Shown piece by piece: positions 26,801 through 34,833 of a stretch of DNA of 64,000 bases (positions within the stretch are counted from its first letter, which is position 1; each line of letters begins with the position of its first letter). Location: positions 124,001-188,000 of the forward strand of contig JAHQIW010001996.1 in the NCBI GenBank assembly GCA_019055375.1, given 5' to 3'. The position numbers and the translations under genes were made by a program. The notes beneath the pieces were generated by a model. The model saw only the letters and a program-made list of their open reading frames with translations, made no database searches and was not told the origin of the DNA. The DNA comes from Parelaphostrongylus tenuis. Its lineage: Eukaryota; Nematoda; Chromadorea; Rhabditida; Metastrongylidae.

Positions 26801-29800
26801 TATCACCTGTATCACCTGTCGTCCCGTTGATCGTCGAGTGACTCGAGCGGGTACCAGCAACTCTTCCATTTTTCCCTATCGCGTGCAAGAGTGGCCCTGT
26901 GGGTCCTCCTCGCTCTAGGGATTCGCTGAGCATCATATTTTTCTTCTATCGCTTTCGTGAAGAAATCGGACCAACGGGTCAGTGGTCTTCCTTTAGAGCG
27001 CTTGCCGTCCCGAGGAATCTAGTCGGTAACGGCTCTCGTCCATCGGATGTCGTTGAAGCGCATCACGTGTCCGGCTCACTTTATTTTCGATATCCTGGCG
27101 TGTAGAACGGCGTCTCTGATTTTCGATCGTTGACGTAGATCGGAACTTCGGATCCTTTCTCTCATTTGCGAGGTACGGGATACTCCTAGCATCGACCTTT
27201 CGACTGCGCGTTCGATAACGGCAAGTGATCTTTCATCCTGCTTACGTAGCGACCAGGTTTCTGCTGCATACGTCAGGGTAGGGATAATTGTCGAGTCGAA
27301 AAGGTAGGCACAGAGTCGGATGTTCTTTGTCCTCTTCACTACATCTTCGATGCTCTTAAACGTTCCCCAAGCCGCTCGTTTCCTCCTGCTTATCTCTGCT
27401 TACTTTAGCTATACCAGTAGTAAAATCTTATTTTAGGAATTGAATTCTCTGATCTGGGTGCATGCGAATGGATAGAGTTACGGAAGATGGACGATTCTGA
27501 AGAGGGGGTACCCACCTATTGCAGTAATGAAATGCGTCCTAGTCCAAAAAGAACACGAGATTGTATGTTACTTTTCTTTTTTCCTTTTAAAACTCCTTTT
27601 TTTGAAGCGCATTGATCGGTTACCCAAGTTTTTGGGTACATGATCAGTGAGAGCACTTACCAGTTGAATCGAGTGTTTTCTTTGTAAACCGACTTTCCTT
27701 CAATCTCAGCAGTACCGATGAATAATAGCTTTTTGTACGATCTAGCCAATATCACAAACCTGATATCTTTATTATTTATTCGACCAACCCTTCGACGAGT
27801 ACAAAGACAACGGAGGGTTAGCCGATAAACCTTGTTTACCAACCTTGTGGTATCAGTTGAATAGTAGAAAACTAGTATTCTCACCGAGATTTTTTCTTTG
27901 GACCTGGTTTCTAACAATCGGTTTTGTTTGTTTCTTTTTCGTTTTGTTTTCTATCTTTCCGTCTTTTTCATTTCAGTCAGCGTTAGCGACACTGAGGCCG
28001 TTGGTAAATCGCCTGAAGGTGTGTTGGTGTCGTTACGTGTACAGTTTAGCCCTATTTTCTTAATTTTGTTCTCATTTAGAAATTATTACTTAAGTGGAGC
28101 GTTTTTTTCAAAAATTAAACGATTGTAGTGGAGTCGATTGCGATCGAAAAAGTAGTGGAGGTATCTGGCGAAGAAAGTACTCAAAAGTCAGATTTCTCTG
28201 AAATATCTGAAACCACCTGCACATTGATTCTGCTGCTCGAAAAGTCAAAAGATCAGCAAGGTGGTGGAGCATGGGTGTTGTGTCGCGCCTTGTGGTATCT
28301 TAAACTTTTATTTTTATTTTGGGGTTTGTCACTAGCTTCCAGTGACCGTTTGCTTCTAAGAGATCTTACCCACTTTATAACTGCTTATCTTTTTATCTCA
28401 AGCATGATTTTAAGATTTGAGTTCAAAGAAATCTTTGGTTTATATACCAGTACCTCCAATATACTTCGTCGAGGTCTTTAAGAGTATTTCATGTGACTTT
28501 TCGACACAGGGCACAAATGTTAGCATGATAGAAGTGAATCGTGCTTAGGAAAAAGGTAAGAATTCATACCTCTTCACCGGCTCAAAACTTGTAATATCGT
28601 TATTAGACTAACGTTGGTCTTGAGCAAGGTCTACGAAAAGCGGTCAAGTGAAGAGGTATGATTCTTTTTACCAGCCACAAGTTCGACTGCTGGTCACTAC
28701 AGTGTCAGGGGATTCCGTCACCTGACTTGCGGTGATTTGTTATCAGACGTCAATTCTCTTATGGAGGAATATAGCCTCGAGGGATCGGCTGAACAGGAAA
28801 AGACTGTGTTAGAAGGGTCTTGAGGACGAAACAGGCGCTTGTCTGGCATTTACCAGACCTCAAAATTGGCTCAAAACATGTTATACCATTACAAGGGATT
28901 TATTATATTATAAGAATTGACAGTTCAAAGGTTCCCGATTTCTCACTTAACGAGATTTATAAAATATAAGTTGAATATTTGATCCAAATAATAGAAGTGC
29001 ATGGCTAAATTCCTGTGTAATTGTGATTTCTAGAGATCTATATCGAGTAGACGAACAGTTTAGTCTATGCTATTGAATGTGCTTTTGTTGCTCACTTCAT
29101 TTTGCTGGATTAATGTAGATCTCTTTAGTGGAACCACAATGTGCATCAAGTTGCCGTAACGGAGGGCCTTCGTTATCACAGCACATTCGCGATGCATTGA
29201 GCAAATATAACGAAAATGCTGTCGAAATCTCAACCGGATGGCCTACAGTGTGGTTGGGTAGTCAGAATCAATAGTTAGTTGTTTGATCGACCGTAATTTT
29301 TTATTCAACTACTGTTTTAGCAACGATGTAATATTATAGAAAGAGAAATGAAATAATATTATGTAAGAGAGCGCAAGTGGTGCACTGGTTAGAGGTGCTC
29401 TGCGTTGCACAGTAGATGAATGGTTCGATCTTGTGCTCACAGCTCTCCAAGCATTCCATCGCCTTCGTAGTCGGTAAAGTGGTATCAGGCTGGTGCCAGA
29501 CTTGTCTACGAGGATAAGCATCACTGACTCGGTACAGCGGGAGGCCACCGCGAGTCATTGTGAGGGTCAGATATGCATTCAGTCACCTTGAATGAAGTTA
29601 AAAATTGTAGACGAATGCATGGCGCATCCCTCACGGCATTGATCAGCGCGGAGAGCTTTATCCTTTATAGTATTACAACTGTAGATCCAGTAATGTTAAA
29701 AGACAGGCAAACTTTGAACCTCGGACGGAAATCGAACCCACATTTCACCTTTTCCTGGGGATGCGTGATCTATAGCACTGCCGAGGCTCTGGGTGATAGA

Positions 29801-32426
29801 ATGAATTGTGGTTGACTGCACATAACCATTATTTGTCAGCGTGACTGGGTTCAATACTAGTATGTACTTACCAAGGCGGACCATGGACGGTTGGTCGCTG
29901 ATAGATCGATACTTTATGTCGCAAAAAGAGTGGTAGCAGAAAAGAGGCCCGATAATGTAGCCTGGCACCCGCCTTTGAAAAGGGTGATCGAAGTTCGATT
30001 CCCGCTCGAGCTTCAAAGTCTTGCAATCGCTCAACATTATTGAATATATAGTAGATTGTTTACTTTTTTCCAAAATGAGGATTTTGCAATAGTTCTAGGT
30101 CTCATTTTACTTAGATTAGATCGATTTCAGCATTTATATACATTCGGCTGTAATGTCATGGCGACGATGTCTTCAGCGGATCAAAATGTCGGATGCTGTG
30201 CTTTCTATCATGTAAGTTTTTGCCTTATAGTCATTATAGACTCTTGTGTAATTGAAAGTGTCACTCTGTTCAGGCACCACAAAGGACGCGTCTTCGCGGC
30301 TCTTGCCAATGGAACACTTGCTGTGTTTCATAGAGGAAAAGGTTTTTCTTTCATAGCTTTCTAAACGATCAGCGGCTTTTTTTTTTCGAATTGGAAAGGC
30401 GTGCATTTTTCAGGTGGAGTTTGGGCTGATTTTGGCTACCACACTATCCGGATTGGCCCGGCCACTTCGTCAGTACGATGTCTTTGTGTTGTTGGAAACA
30501 ACATCTGGGCGGCTTACAAAAACTGTATCGTGGTTGTGGATGGGGAAACTCTTCAAATAGTGGTGCGTAGATCGAAGTTTCTCAAAATGTTGACATAGCT
30601 GTATCCACACGCCTACTGGTGGTTTTAGTGGTATCGTTTCTCTATAGATCACGTGTTTATTCGTCGTGCTGTTCAGTCTATCAGTGCAACTACAATACCA
30701 ACTTCCTTTGAGTCCGGGGACATCACTGTAATAAAAACTCTAAAGCTTGCGGCGTTGGTCAATCCTTTAGGATGCGTCAAACATTCCATTTCGTCAGAAA
30801 TCTTTTGACTGGATTCAATGCTCATATGTCCTTTACAATGCCTCGTTAGGGTCGACCGACTGTATGGAGTGAGTGCGGTTATCCTCTTGAAAAGTATGTA
30901 CCAATTCGCGGCCCTGGAGGAATGGAAGGCTTCGTCAGCAATGAGCACTGACCAAGTCTTTATGGCAAGAAACCTCTAACTACTGCGTCCACAGACGCTC
31001 CTATCATAATATGAATTTTTTAGTTTCTAAAGTCGTAAACCGTTCTTTTTTGTTGAATAATGCAGCGAATCTTTCTGTTATGAATTTCAGAAAGTTTTCG
31101 CCGCACATCCTCGACGGGACAGCCAAGTGCGAGCGGTGCAGTGGGTGGGAGCGGGAGTCTGGTTATCTATACGACTCGATTCAACACTTCGTCTCTATCA
31201 TGCACATACGTATGAACATCTTCAAGATGTTGATATTGAACCGTATGTTACAAAAATGCTCGGTAAGTGATTCTAAACCTTGGACTCATGAAGCCCTTTG
31301 CCTCGCTGCGCGTTCATTTGCTGATCAGTAACATCATGATCTAACCTAGGAACTTCACGACTCGACTTTTCATATATGCGCACAACTGCTCTTCTGATTT
31401 CTAATCGTCGGATGTGGATCGGTACTGGCACAGGGGTCGTGATTTCAGTACCTTTGAGCGATAGTGCGTACAAGTTTAAACATTGTTGTTCATAATGACA
31501 GAATGGACTACTTATTTATTCGTCATTTTCTCAGGTAAAGAGGAGAAGGTGGAAACTTGCGACGCAAAAAAAGCATTCAATGGACCTGGTGGATTAGTGC
31601 GGGTCTATTCGAATGTCAATAAGGACACGACAGAGGTGCTTCTAGCAGTACTGATTTCAATCGACTCGATTAAAATGATAAAACGAAAAAAATAACTTGA
31701 CTTCAGAATTCGTCCGATGCTGAGTCCCAAAGCTGTGCTTTTATTCCATATTGTAACCTAACGCAAGCTCAACTTTCATTTCATGGGCATAAGGATAGTG
31801 TGAAATTCTTTATCGCCGTACCAGGGAAGTGCTAGATTTCTCTTGTCATTGTTGTTATGGATCTTAAAGCGCAGTCATTTTCTCAACTTACAAGTTAGAT
31901 TCACGATTTTTAGGAGCCCCATATAATACTGAGGTTGATCAAGGTGCAGAGCTGCGGAAAATGCTTGTAGTTTCCGGAGGAGACGGATATATCGACTTTC
32001 GGATAGGTATATTTGATTCAGTCATCGTCAACAATTCTTCACTTAACCGTTTCTTTAACAGTGTTATGATGACATAATATCCAAGAATATCTAGTGATAA
32101 ACAAAATTTTCAACCCCGAACGAGAGTTGAACCCGGTTCAAGCTTTCCGGGGACGCGTGCTAACTACTGCACTATCTGAGCTTTTATTCTGCAATCACTC
32201 TTTCTATGATATAAGGTCTCGATTCACTACTGCCCAAGATTCAGAGTTTTGCATTTCACTCGATATTATTGGATATAAATTGTTTCATTGGGATATCTGA
32301 AACAAAGCTAATGGTTTAGGTGAGGAAAACGAGCCACCAGCGACATCTGACGGTATACGGGTTCGAGATATGTCGCATCTAATCATTTGGGAAGTGGATG
32401 CCGAACTCCCGGTGCTCTCTAACTAG
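7091..32426 (+). CDS. unc-16: JNK-interacting protein 3/4 (UNC-16), 34 exons
   Basis: This scaffold links JNK-pathway kinases and kinesin-1/dynein to axonal cargo and is needed for vesicle and organelle transport in neurons (family knowledge from UNC-16, JIP3, Sunday driver). I joined 34 exons whose splice phases agree, about 1234 residues, the usual family length. In order they give an N-terminal RH1/coiled-coil region ([16 protein letters not shown] ... [14 protein letters not shown]), an acidic middle, a second coiled coil ([18 protein letters not shown]), the RH2 segment ([15 protein letters not shown]), and a C-terminal WD40-like propeller ([12 protein letters not shown]). The start at 7091 precedes a run of ACG codons, and its 28-codon exon joins exon 2 in phase. 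Two single-base frame breaks (about 14645 and 14955) and one abnormal donor (31825) interrupt the gene as given. No neighbouring gene is close enough for an operon. Confidence 0.95.
7447..8280. mobile_element. Foldback element in unc-16 intron 1
   Basis: The arms at about 7447-7735 and 7985-8275 are inverted copies: 'gccgatctcattcgctggacaggaa' on the left matches 'ttcctgtccagccaatgagatcggc' on the right. Each arm holds an open frame of 86 or 94 codons. The two translations resemble one another ([10 protein letters not shown] / [23 protein letters not shown] / [13 protein letters not shown]), as expected of one sequence read on opposite strands. The frames match no protein I know and probably are not genes. 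Confidence 0.7.
8374..8742. mobile_element. Foldback element in unc-16 intron 1
   Basis: 'agactttttattgagccttttgagaggttcgatatt' near 8376 pairs with its complement near 8703-8740, and 'acgtttcgacg' near 8429 pairs with 'cgtcgaaacgt' near 8672. A non-coding interior of about 200 bp separates the arms. Confidence 0.7.
9968..10045 (+). repeat. tRNA-like arm remnant
   Basis: The segment has an A-box-like 'ttgtgcagtggtagc' and a B-box-like 'gggttcaacttcg' at tRNA-like spacing. It matches the tRNA-like units of the paired palindromic family but has no partner nearby. Confidence 0.6.
10083..10383 (-). mobile_element. tRNA-headed SINE with 12-bp target duplication
   Basis: A near full-length copy, almost identical to 54151-54455. 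Read on the minus strand it begins with a tRNA-like head (A box 'tggcgcagtggttag', B box 'ggttcgatctcgcg'), continues through a body of about 200 bp and ends in a short TATCC-type tail. It is flanked by the direct repeat 'atattatcgtta' at 10071-10082 and 10384-10395, direct evidence of insertion by target-primed reverse transcription. It lies in unc-16 intron 4, antisense to the gene. Confidence 0.9.
10443..10680 (-). mobile_element. tRNA-headed SINE, older copy
   Basis: It shares the body words 'tgattagttgcataattggcctttgaaatgactcgcgatgacctaccg' and the terminal 'aaccactgtgccacgtg' with the copy next to it, but is clearly more diverged. There is no clear target-site duplication. Confidence 0.75.
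12668..12985. mobile_element. Palindromic element with divergent tRNA-like pair
   Basis: A minus-strand tRNA-like unit lies at about 12690-12757 and a plus-strand unit at about 12879-12951 (A box 'tagtgtagtggtagc', B box 'gggttcaactccc'). They are enclosed by matching inverted ends ('gcaaaacatcagacatca' / 'tgatgtcaaatgttttgc') and by 'ttcaagaatg' / 'cattcttag' further out. It is in unc-16 intron 6. Confidence 0.8.
14155..14228 (-). repeat. tRNA-like sequence
   Basis: On the minus strand 'ggaaggcagtggccaagtg...aatggttcgactctctcc' has A- and B-box-like segments at tRNA-like spacing. It differs from the paired family and looks like another tRNA-derived SINE head. The anticodon arm is poor, so I do not call a functional tRNA. 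Confidence 0.5.
14567..15015 (+). CDS. unc-16: unc-16 exons 7-8, each with a frame break
   Basis: Exons 14567-14689 and 14887-15015. Exon 7 opens in frame with exon 6 ([18 protein letters not shown]...AHMSQS) and then continues as [15 protein letters not shown] only one base out of frame. Reading straight on meets TGA at 14685. An extra T in the 'gtt' at 14645-14646 explains both halves. Exon 8 ([15 protein letters not shown]...EEDK) reaches TAG in frame, but [20 protein letters not shown] follows if one C is restored at 14955-14956, and that frame joins exon 9 in phase. An alternative donor at 14659 would skip the first break but not the second. Confidence 0.8.
15170..15575. repeat. Foldback-element fragments
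   Basis: 'caggcgcctgtctcgcccttatag' with 'ctataagggcgaaac' forms a short inverted repeat around 15225-15285. 'gagcactgtgctactgaggagc' recurs at about 15245 and 15490. These are the ends of the family seen complete at 51242-51516. They lie in unc-16 intron 8. Confidence 0.55.
16150..16975 (+). pseudogene. Decayed coding sequence in unc-16 intron 8
   Basis: Several protein-like stretches follow one another on the plus strand in changing frames: [20 protein letters not shown] and following (about 16209-16330), [20 protein letters not shown] with [15 protein letters not shown] (about 16414-16527), [20 protein letters not shown] (near 16640-16695), [12 protein letters not shown] (near 16742) and [20 protein letters not shown] with [14 protein letters not shown] (about 16827-16930). 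Stops and frame changes separate them. The order and composition suggest one inserted gene copy now broken. I do not recognise the parent protein. The stretches are not flanked by splice sites in phase with unc-16. Confidence 0.5.
17105..17168 (-). repeat. tRNA-like arm remnant
   Basis: 'agagggagttgaacccgcgcctcactt' carries the reverse complement of a GGTTCAA-type B box as in the paired family. Only a partial unit remains. Confidence 0.5.
17510..18100. repeat. Foldback-element family copies
   Basis: The region holds 'tttcggccttttggacttatcagtaac', 'ttgaggggattggac', 'ccgactgacgaggctgtcaaggccgaaacacc' and 'ttgaaatttgagcgtagtcgtg'. These are the modules shared with 3745-4185 and 53230-53640. 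No protein is encoded. It is in unc-16 intron 8. Confidence 0.6.
18162..20764 (+). CDS. unc-16: unc-16 exons 9-13: acidic linker and second coiled coil
   Basis: Exons 18162-18214, 18788-18862, 20255-20272, 20430-20544, 20626-20764. The acidic exons 9-10 ([28 protein letters not shown]) lead through an 18-nt microexon (VNDTFI) to [48 protein letters not shown] and a Lys/Glu-rich heptad stretch. All junctions keep phase. This is the central leucine-zipper/coiled coil that in JIP3 binds kinesin light chain and other partners. Confidence 0.93.
19040..19165 (+). repeat. Internally deleted tRNA-like palindrome
   Basis: 'gaggatgttgagtggtgtgcaaaa' near 19041 mirrors 'ttttgcatgctgcttaatatcctc' near 19139, with a damaged tRNA-like unit (B box 'aggttcgatttccg') between. 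It is a shortened member of the paired family, in unc-16 intron 10. Confidence 0.6.
19521..19790 (-). mobile_element. tRNA-headed SINE
   Basis: It shares the body words 'gaggtgattaaatgcttatctggcctttgcaa' and 'tatcaatttacggaccccgaaggga' and the minus-strand head with the family. 'gctcctaacg' at about 19518 and 19781 may be a short target duplication. It lies in unc-16 intron 10, antisense. Confidence 0.75.
21174..22714 (+). CDS. unc-16: unc-16 exons 14-17: RH2 region
   Basis: Exons 21174-21254, 21343-21449, 21524-21643, 22627-22714. They encode [37 protein letters not shown], a Ser/Pro-rich link with [22 protein letters not shown], and the basic helix [20 protein letters not shown]. The first segment is the RH2 homology region that binds Rab-type GTPase partners in related proteins. 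All phases agree and no frame break is seen. Confidence 0.95.
22795..22990. repeat. Degenerate tandem repeat in unc-16 intron 17
   Basis: A unit of roughly 60 bp built on 'tctagaattttttgggaaaagtttg' and 'ggtgtaattgcgag' recurs about three to four times with many differences. Nothing suggests function. Confidence 0.45.
23230..23350 (-). repeat. tRNA-like arm
   Basis: A minus-strand tRNA-like unit (B-box complement 'gaaagttgaaccggcg', A-box complement 'gttaccactgcaccaccaa') follows 'cctaagagaattaagtggtgg'. It faces away from the plus-strand unit at 23543-23613, so 23230-23712 may be one disrupted pair. Confidence 0.65.
23460..23712 (+). mobile_element. tRNA-like unit between inverted repeats
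   Basis: A plus-strand tRNA-like unit at about 23543-23613 (A box 'tagtgtagtggtagc', B box 'gggttcaacttcc') is flanked by inverted repeats: 'aatycaagaattcttatg', 'gctgctttttcgcagtgttatgatgttt' and 'cctaagagaa' on the left match 'ttctcttagg', 'aaacatcaaaatactgctgaaaagcag' and 'cataagatttctcgg' on the right. Confidence 0.7.
25193..25811 (+). CDS. unc-16: unc-16 exons 18-20: start of the C-terminal propeller
   Basis: Exons 25193-25300, 25397-25543, 25625-25811. They encode AYGWSLPA...[38 protein letters not shown] and [20 protein letters not shown] followed by [20 protein letters not shown]. The last part is the first blade-like repeat of the WD40-type propeller (S-M-V-W-V...). Phases 0, 0 and 1 join cleanly. 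Confidence 0.95.
25975..26060 (+). repeat. tRNA-like arm remnant
   Basis: 'ggaacgcggttcaactcctgcctaaggtcaaatg' carries the B-box half and the flank of the paired tRNA-like family; the A-box half is degraded. Confidence 0.5.
26686..28260 (+). CDS. unc-16: unc-16 exons 21-24
   Basis: Exons 26686-26772, 27437-27562, 27977-28018, 28129-28260. They encode [37 protein letters not shown] then [22 protein letters not shown] and a less conserved Glu/Ser-rich stretch. Phase is 1 at every junction. The last exon is the least certain: it is open and joins exon 25 in phase, but its Leu-rich tail ([15 protein letters not shown]) is not something I expect from the family, so another donor may be used. An RTE copy lies between exons 21 and 22. 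Confidence 0.88.
26804..27399 (-). mobile_element. 5'-truncated RTE retrotransposon with 13-bp target duplication
   Basis: On the minus strand it encodes the C-terminal part of an RTE-clade endonuclease/reverse transcriptase polyprotein: [53 protein letters not shown], then [18 protein letters not shown]. The catalytic reverse-transcriptase core is absent. The 3' end is 'gggacgacaggtgatacagg'. It is flanked by 'ttactttagctat' at 26791-26803 and 27400-27412. Stops (KIK*, TD*) show decay. It lies in unc-16 intron 21, antisense to the gene. Confidence 0.92.
28740..28875. repeat. Half of a foldback element
   Basis: 'gaatatagcctcgagggatcggctgaac', 'ctgtgttagaagggtcttgaggacgaaacaggcgcttgtctggcatttaccagacct' match the right arm of the palindrome at 51242-51516. 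The left arm is not present. It is in unc-16 intron 24. Confidence 0.6.
29129..32426 (+). CDS. unc-16: unc-16 exons 25-34: WD40-like propeller and C terminus
   Basis: Exons 29129-29273, 30131-30211, 30274-30341, 30414-30562, 31091-31262, 31350-31463, 31535-31635, 31707-31824, 31914-32006, 32320-32426 (TAG). Conserved stretches in order: [175 protein letters not shown]. The exon 32 donor reads GGAAGT instead of GTAAGT at 31825-31830, although VPG|AP needs exactly that boundary. Confidence 0.93.
29370..29675 (+). mobile_element. tRNA-headed SINE
   Basis: A plus-strand copy: tRNA-like head 'gagcgcaagtggtgcactggttagagg...atggttcgatcttg', then the body (ggtaaagtggtatcaggctgg, ccaccgcgagtcattgtgag, gatatgcattcagtcacc) and the end 'gagagctttatcctttata'. 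It lies in unc-16 intron 25, in the same orientation as the gene. Confidence 0.8.
29700..30050. mobile_element. Palindromic element with divergent tRNA-like pair
   Basis: A minus-strand unit (about 29716-29790) and a plus-strand unit (about 29945-30015, B box 'agttcgattcccg') point outward. The core between them contains 'gtcagcgtgactgggttcaatac' and 'ggacggttggtcgctgatagatcgat', the same core as at 52955-53050. It sits in unc-16 intron 25, next to the SINE at 29370-29675. Confidence 0.75.
30712..31003 (-). mobile_element. tRNA-headed SINE, diverged
   Basis: Body words 'gactggattcaatgctcatatgtcctttacaatgcctcg' and 'tgtaccaattcgcggccctggaggaatgg' and a minus-strand head ending near 31003 place it in the family. 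It lies in unc-16 intron 28. Confidence 0.7.
31825..31830 (+). promoter_or_regulatory. unc-16: Abnormal splice donor of unc-16 exon 32
   Basis: The sequence after the conserved FFIAVPG codons is GGAAGT. A T at 31826 would make a perfect GTAAGT donor in the phase that exon 33 requires. The nearest GT (31829) would give phase 2 and a stop within a few codons of exon 33. Confidence 0.7.
32075..32285 (-). repeat. Solo tRNA-like arm with core
   Basis: A minus-strand tRNA-like unit (about 32110-32182, 'gagagttgaacccgg', 'ggacgcgtgctaactactgcac') is followed by a diverged core. It is in the last intron of unc-16. Confidence 0.6.
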
Positions 32427-33186
32427 TTCGTCGATGTTTTCTGGAGTCATTGACTTGTCCATCTCTAATACATTCAGGGAAAATTAAGCTGACCAAACTC
32501 TATTGAACGCCAGTGATCTGGAATAGCTAGTCATACACTTTGCTTCATGCCAGACAGTATTTTATATGAGTGAGTGCCCCTCCCCTTTTTTTTTGCTCCC
32601 GTTTCCAATTTTCTCGTGAAACCTTGTTTTCTACTTATCTCTATTTGTTTAAATGAACTTGATACGCACCCTCAATGCTTTCTATTCTTCTGTAACTTGA
32701 TGGCGAGAAATTTTGGCTGTTTATCAATCAGGTATTCCCGTAAATTCTGCTGGTATCCTGCTATAAACAATTCTCATGTGTTTCTCTTCATCACCTTTTC
32801 TGGATGACTTGTATACTTGTACAGCAATTCTGCTTTTTCATTATATCAAATCTAGTCCTAGAATTGCATAGAAGTAGATATGTTCTATCAAAAATTGATA
32901 TATTCTGGGTAGGTTTAGTCACCAAACTTTCTTTTTTTTTTCTTTTGAAAAGAGAGATAAATCCAAAAGCATTTTGCTATCCACACATGCCGTCGTTTTA
33001 TTGTCATTGAAATACTGAAATCGTTTGTGAAATTGTGACTGTTATAAATTTTGAGCTAGAATGAATAGGTATACATAAGGAGACATGGTTAGAACTAAAT
33101 GTATTTAAAGAATAATCGTTATTTCGAACGCAATTCTTGGACATTCGTTTTGATACCTCAGTGGAACAGCAAACAAATTCGTTCAC
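32427..33186. other. unc-16 3' flank; no gene seen
   Basis: T-rich spacer between the unc-16 stop and the next start codon. Open frames here are low-complexity (Phe/Leu-rich). It must hold the unc-16 3' UTR, but I see no convincing AATAAA close to the stop. Confidence 0.5.
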
Positions 33187-34130
33187 ATGGCTTTAAGGAT
33201 ACAACACTGTAAGAAGTCTATGGAGTTTTTGATAGATTTCGGTGAGTCTTCAACTACGAGATTGTATTACTTATGTTATTGATGCATTAGAACAACTCGG
33301 TAAAGGTAAATGATGAGTTGGATAGCAACATAAGATCCGGATGGGCGCGTGTAGCGCAGAGTCTAATGGTGCCTTGCGATATACAGGTGACCGATGGTTT
33401 AGATCTCGCGCCATTCAGGGCTCACTAAGCCTTCCATCCCCTCAGAATTGGTGAGTAGGTACTAGAGTTTGCTGGGAGGATAATATCAGTGACGTCATAC
33501 ATCGGTAGGCCACCGCAACTCGTTGCTCAGGCCAGGTATGAATCCAGTGACCTCTAGCAATGCTACGAATGAAGTCGAATGCGTGGCGCACACCGCAGAG
33601 ACTGATGATTAACCCGAGAGCTCAGTCTCTTTATGATTTAGGTACGATAAGATATGAAACCCTCACTTTAGGTGCTGGGAAGCAGCCAAGCTCTGCTATC
33701 AGGAATTGCCTGGTAGAATACTCGATTTCGTCCACACAGAAACGCCGCCAGATCAACAACGTAAAGGCATGGCCAGAATGCTTGTTAAGGTGCTTAACAA
33801 TTACTATTTTTTTACTATACACGTACAGTCTTCAACTGGTACTAATAAAGCTTCATTAGGCTACGAGGTCTGTGACAAAACAACTGAAACGAGAAGCGTT
33901 CGCGAGCTCAAAAGTGCTAAGACGTGCTACTTAGCTTGAATAAACAAGCGATATGTTCAGATGAAATTCAATTTGAACCTTATACGACTAGATGATTACA
34001 GGAAGGCTTCAAATATGCAGCAGAGAACAACTTTAAAGTTCGACCTACATGTCCATACGTAGCAAAATACGTGAATGAAATGGCGACAGAGGATGAGCGA
34101 AAACTATCTACGACTTATAAGCAAGAGTAA
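33187..34130 (+). CDS. NATD1-like GNAT acetyltransferase, 3 exons
   Basis: A small acetyl-CoA-dependent N-acetyltransferase-fold protein of the NATD1 type (about 100 residues; human NATD1 has 113). The substrate is unknown. Exons 33187-33241, 33672-33789, 34002-34130. Exon 1 gives MALRIQHCKKSMEFLIDF; exon 2 gives CYQELPGRILDFVHTETPP and the acetyl-CoA loop QQRKGMARMLVK; exon 3 gives KVRPTCPYVAKYVNEM and ends at TAA. Exon 2 is one base short: GAGKQ and AKLCYQEL lie in frames one base apart, as if a G were lost in 'cag(g)cc' at 33685-33686. A weak donor (GA|GTCTTC) in exon 1 is an alternative. A SINE fills intron 1. An AATAAA lies near 34283. Confidence 0.8.
33342..33630 (+). mobile_element. 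tRNA-headed SINE, diverged
   Basis: Head 'gggcgcgtgtagcgcagagtctaatggtgcc' with a damaged B box, then body (atcggtaggccaccgc, caggtatgaatccagtgacctc, gaatgcgtggcgcac). It lies in intron 1 of the NATD1-like gene, same orientation. Confidence 0.75.
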
Positions 34131-34833
34131 AGACGACGACATAACGTCTCCTTGTATATATACTGCCTCAAGAATTTTGTTCATATTATAAGTGGATTGT
34201 TTGTCAAAGAAATATATCTACAAGAGTAAAATATTGTGTGCAAAATTTCCTGATAACTCGAAAGATCGACCTCACAGAATCGGAATAAATGATAGAAAAT
34301 TTCTTGTGAACAGTCCTCTAGAAGAAGCTTACACGGGGACGGTGACTTACTCTTAATCGATGTCTAACGTTTCGGCGACTTCTCCTTTCCCAGCGTCTAG
34401 ACGTACTATGTCATACGATATCTGATCATCCGGTTAATATCTCGTATAAGTAATGAAAATTCAAAACAAAACCGATCAAATCTTTTTGGTTTTTTGGAAA
34501 TCCACCGCTAAGCTACTTTTAGTTGAGTAGGTAGTAGGGAAGTACTTTAGTGATATACTTCTAGCGGTGGGTCTCATATAAGAGCTAGACATTTAACTTG
34601 ATTCGCATCAATTTTCTTTGCCTATTTACAAATATTAACCAATAAATTAGATACGGTATAACATAGTACGCGAGGCTTTGAACAGGGCGAAATCGCAGGA
34701 GACGTTATGATCGATTTCGATGTAAGAATTACCAACCTCGTGCAGGTTTCTTTTCAAGGAAAGGACAATCGTCAATGAAGTAAAGCTAAAAGCAGAACAG
34801 GAGCATATGGAGAAGAAGGTTGACTGGAGTCAC

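Noticed and set aside
7091..34130. unc-16 and the NATD1-like gene as an operon
   Set aside because: The gap between stop and start is about 760 bp, larger than typical nematode operon spacing, and there is no clear SL2-type context.
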